Below, one piece after another: positions 62,645-64,000 of a stretch of 64,000 nt of DNA. The stretch covers positions 1 to 64,000 of the forward strand of contig NZ_JADWYX010000002.1 of the NCBI RefSeq assembly GCF_016786355.1. The letters are read 5' to 3'. The notes under the pieces are model-generated. The model did no database searches and had not been told where the DNA came from. It worked only from the letters and a program-made list of their open reading frames with translations. Positions within the stretch are counted from its first letter, which is position 1. The number at the start of each line of letters is the position of its first letter. Position numbers and translations under genes: made by a program. Origin of the DNA: Frankia sp. AgB1.9 (GTDB lineage: Bacteria; Actinomycetota; Actinomycetes; Frankiales; Frankiaceae).

Positions 62645-63238
62645 TCAGGGGGACGTGAACGCCGAGACCAGCGTGCGCACCAGGTAAGGGCCGGCGTCAG
62701 CGGCGGTCAGCCGGCCGGCGTCGACGTCCTGGGCGGCGGCGTGCATCAGCGTGAGCGCCACGGTGACCAACCAGGAGCCGGGCAGGTCGGCGCGGAACGC
62801 GCCCACCGCCTGGCCGCGCGCCACCAGGTCGCCGACCCGGGCGAGGATGACGTCGTGCGCGTCGCGGATGCGCTCGTGCCCCAGCTCGCGTGACACGGCG
62901 CCCAGCACGCCGCGGTGCTGCTCGACGACCTGCCACGACGACGTCGCGAGGCTTGCCAGTGCCTCGACCGGGTCGCCGTCGAGGTCCAGGCCGTCGAACA
63001 GGGCGTTCGCGTGGCTGATCGTGCGGGCGAGTACGGCCTCTACGAGGTCGGCCCGGGTCTTGAAGTGGCCGTAGAGCGTGACGCGGCCGACGCCGGCCTC
63101 GGCAGCGATGTCCGCGATGCTGACGTCCGGATCGCGCCGCAGGCCGCGAGTGGCCGCGTCCAGGATCGCCTCGACGTTGCGGCGCGCGTCGGCCCGCTGG
63201 GCCCGCTGCCCACTGGAGGCGCCTGCGCCAGCCGCCAC
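62645..63238 (-). CDS. TetR-family regulator
   Basis: 197 residues from GTG 63238, which has GGAGG 5 nt before it. A longer frame from GTG 63274 would place the start inside operator copy 1 (63264-63287), so the shorter form is preferred. Helix-turn-helix VSIADIAAEAGVGRVTLYGHF at about 45-65, then a helical ligand domain. Divergent from the P450 gene and next to two operator-like repeats, so it most likely represses both genes. Confidence 0.9.
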   Translation of the reverse strand: MAAGAGASSGQRAQRADARRNVEAILDAATRGLRRDPDVSIADIAAEAGVGRVTLYGHFKTRADLVEAVLARTISHANALFDGLDLDGDPVEALASLATSSWQVVEQHRGVLGAVSRELGHERIRDAHDVILARVGDLVARGQAVGAFRADLPGSWLVTVALTLMHAAAQDVDAGRLTAADAGPYLVRTLVSAFTSP

Positions 63239-63263
63239 CCGGCCCTCCCGAACGATCACCGAC

Positions 63264-63329
63264 AACTCGTACACCTGAGTTCAGGTTGATGGTAGCGTTC
63301 CAAATAACTCGTACACTCATGTTCAAGTT
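63264..63329. promoter_or_regulatory. Two 24-bp operator-like repeats between TetR and P450
   Basis: Copies at 63264-63287 and 63306-63329 agree at 19 of 24 bases and share the start AACTCGTACAC. Each is itself an imperfect palindrome (AACT...AGTT ends; 8 of 12 positions in copy 2). Spacing is 42 bp centre to centre, four helical turns, as for cooperative dimers. Confidence 0.7.
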
Positions 63330-63342
63330 ATCGGAGGTCCTC

Positions 63343-64000
63343 GTGACCACCAGCCAGCTCTGCGAAGACTGCCATCAGGTGATCACGGCCCCGCGCGCGG
63401 ACGACCTCGCCGCGCTCGTCGCCGCGCACCTCGCCGACACCCACACCAACGCCGGGACCTCGTGGCCCGGGCGCCTGGACGCGGCGGCGATCGTCGCGGC
63501 CCTGACAAGCCCAGAGGGACGAGCCAACCCGTTCGGGCTCTACCGGCGAGCGCTCGCGCTCGGGCCGATCGCGACCGTCGCCGACGGCTGGTACCTCGTC
63601 TCCGGCCACGCCGCGGTCGAGCGGGTCCTGCGCGATCCGGGGTTCGGATTTCCCGAGAACGACGAGCCGACCGAGCAGGACGCGCTCGCGGCCCTGGACC
63701 GGTCCATCCTGCGGTCCAACCCGCCCGAGCACGGCCGGATGCGGTCCCTGATCGCCTCGGTGTTCACGCCACGGCGGATCGCGGCCCTACGGCCGGCTAT
63801 CGAGAACGCGGTCGACCAGCTACTGGACGGGCTGGCAGACACGGCCACGGGAACGCCCATCGACTTCATGGCGGAGTTCGCGTTCCAGCTCCCGGTCTCG
63901 GTGATCTGCGAGCTGCTCGGCGTCCCGACCCGCGACCGTCACCGGTTCCGGGCGCTGGCCGCGGACCTGACCGCCGCCCTGGAGCTCACGGCCGACCCCG
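63343..64000 (+). CDS. Cytochrome P450, N-terminal 219 residues, with Cys2His2-like extension
   Basis: It starts at GTG 63343 (GGAGG 6 nt before) and runs off the right edge. The first 60 residues are not P450: CEDCHQ gives Cys7 and Cys10, and HLADTH gives His29 and His34, a Cys-x2-Cys-x18-His-x4-His pattern. Then comes a P450 start: NPFGLYRRALALGPIATVADGW (first part), WYLVSGHAAVERVLRDP, the C-helix block PPEHGRMRSLIASVF, and LPVSVICELLGVP, a typical bacterial class. Heme loop and I-helix lie outside the window. Expression is probably controlled by the divergent TetR. The extension might bind zinc or a partner. Confidence 0.87.
   Translation, partial: MTTSQLCEDCHQVITAPRADDLAALVAAHLADTHTNAGTSWPGRLDAAAIVAALTSPEGRANPFGLYRRALALGPIATVADGWYLVSGHAAVERVLRDPGFGFPENDEPTEQDALAALDRSILRSNPPEHGRMRSLIASVFTPRRIAALRPAIENAVDQLLDGLADTATGTPIDFMAEFAFQLPVSVICELLGVPTRDRHRFRALAADLTAALELTADP

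Overview
The window is about 70 percent G+C, gene dense, and uses GTG starts and 4-nt start/stop overlaps freely. It carries many families typical of filamentous soil actinomycetes: mycobacterial-type SDRs, type III CoA-transferases, DUF35 and DUF385 proteins, P450s, an IclR/GntR/TetR mix and a receptor Ser/Thr kinase. I infer a Frankia/Pseudofrankia-like actinobacterium; nothing here names the species. No rRNA, tRNA, CRISPR, phage or insertion sequence was recognised.

Layout. (1) 1-8.7 kb, mostly minus strand: sulfate activation genes (cysD, and cysN fused to cysC, running off the left edge) directly downstream of a five-gene operon holding a PAPS-type sulfotransferase, an alkylsulfatase-like metallo-beta-lactamase, an SDR, a TIM-barrel isomerase-like protein and a zinc alcohol dehydrogenase. 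A divergent IclR regulator faces it across a palindrome. (2) 8.8-14.8 kb: two tandem paralogous beta-propeller lipoproteins and a histidine kinase/response regulator pair. (3) 15.1-17.1 kb: aldo/keto reductase with divergent XRE regulator. (4) 17.2-20.7 kb: ArsR, and divergently ArsI, an aquaglyceroporin, ArsC and ChrA, with no arsenite pump. (5) 20.7-24.2 kb: an unrecognised tail-anchored protein and a FUSC-type membrane protein.

(6) 24.2-45.2 kb is a large catabolic island with two divergent arms. The minus arm is a Baeyer-Villiger monooxygenase, a ThDP enzyme, a TauD-type dioxygenase, two SDRs, a carboxymuconolactone-decarboxylase-like protein and a GntR regulator. The plus arm is an Asp/Glu-racemase-superfamily protein without its usual cysteines, an iron-sulfur flavoenzyme with one cluster cysteine missing, a CoA-transferase, an HMG-CoA-lyase-like enzyme, an NHL/SMP-30 propeller, two SDRs, a Rieske oxygenase, an aldehyde dehydrogenase and an acyl-CoA ligase. 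The intergenic region between the arms holds a repeated 10-bp motif and a palindrome. The genes look like a pathway that oxidises an organic substrate, activates it to a CoA ester and cleaves carbon-carbon bonds; the substrate cannot be read from sequence.

(7) 45.2-48.1 kb: a phosphotransferase between two copies of a related palindromic element, then an orphan branched-chain-amino-acid-type binding lipoprotein. (8) 48.2-60.2 kb: a second catabolic island. Its minus arm is CoA-transferase, DUF35, Cys-less thiolase-like protein, aldehyde dehydrogenase, amidohydrolase, ferredoxin, SDR, P450 and F420-type reductase. Its plus arm is an acyl-CoA ligase, a TetR and a second phosphotransferase of the same family as the first. 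(9) 60.6-64 kb: a receptor Ser/Thr kinase with an external propeller, then a TetR and a divergent P450 (cut by the right edge) sharing two copies of a 24-bp operator-like site. The P450 has an unusual Cys2His2-like N-terminal extension.

The most unusual points are the dedicated-looking sulfation/desulfation operon, the lipoprotein/two-component unit, the degenerate active sites in the 32-35 kb pair, the zinc-finger-like P450, and several unexplained palindromes and short tandem repeats.
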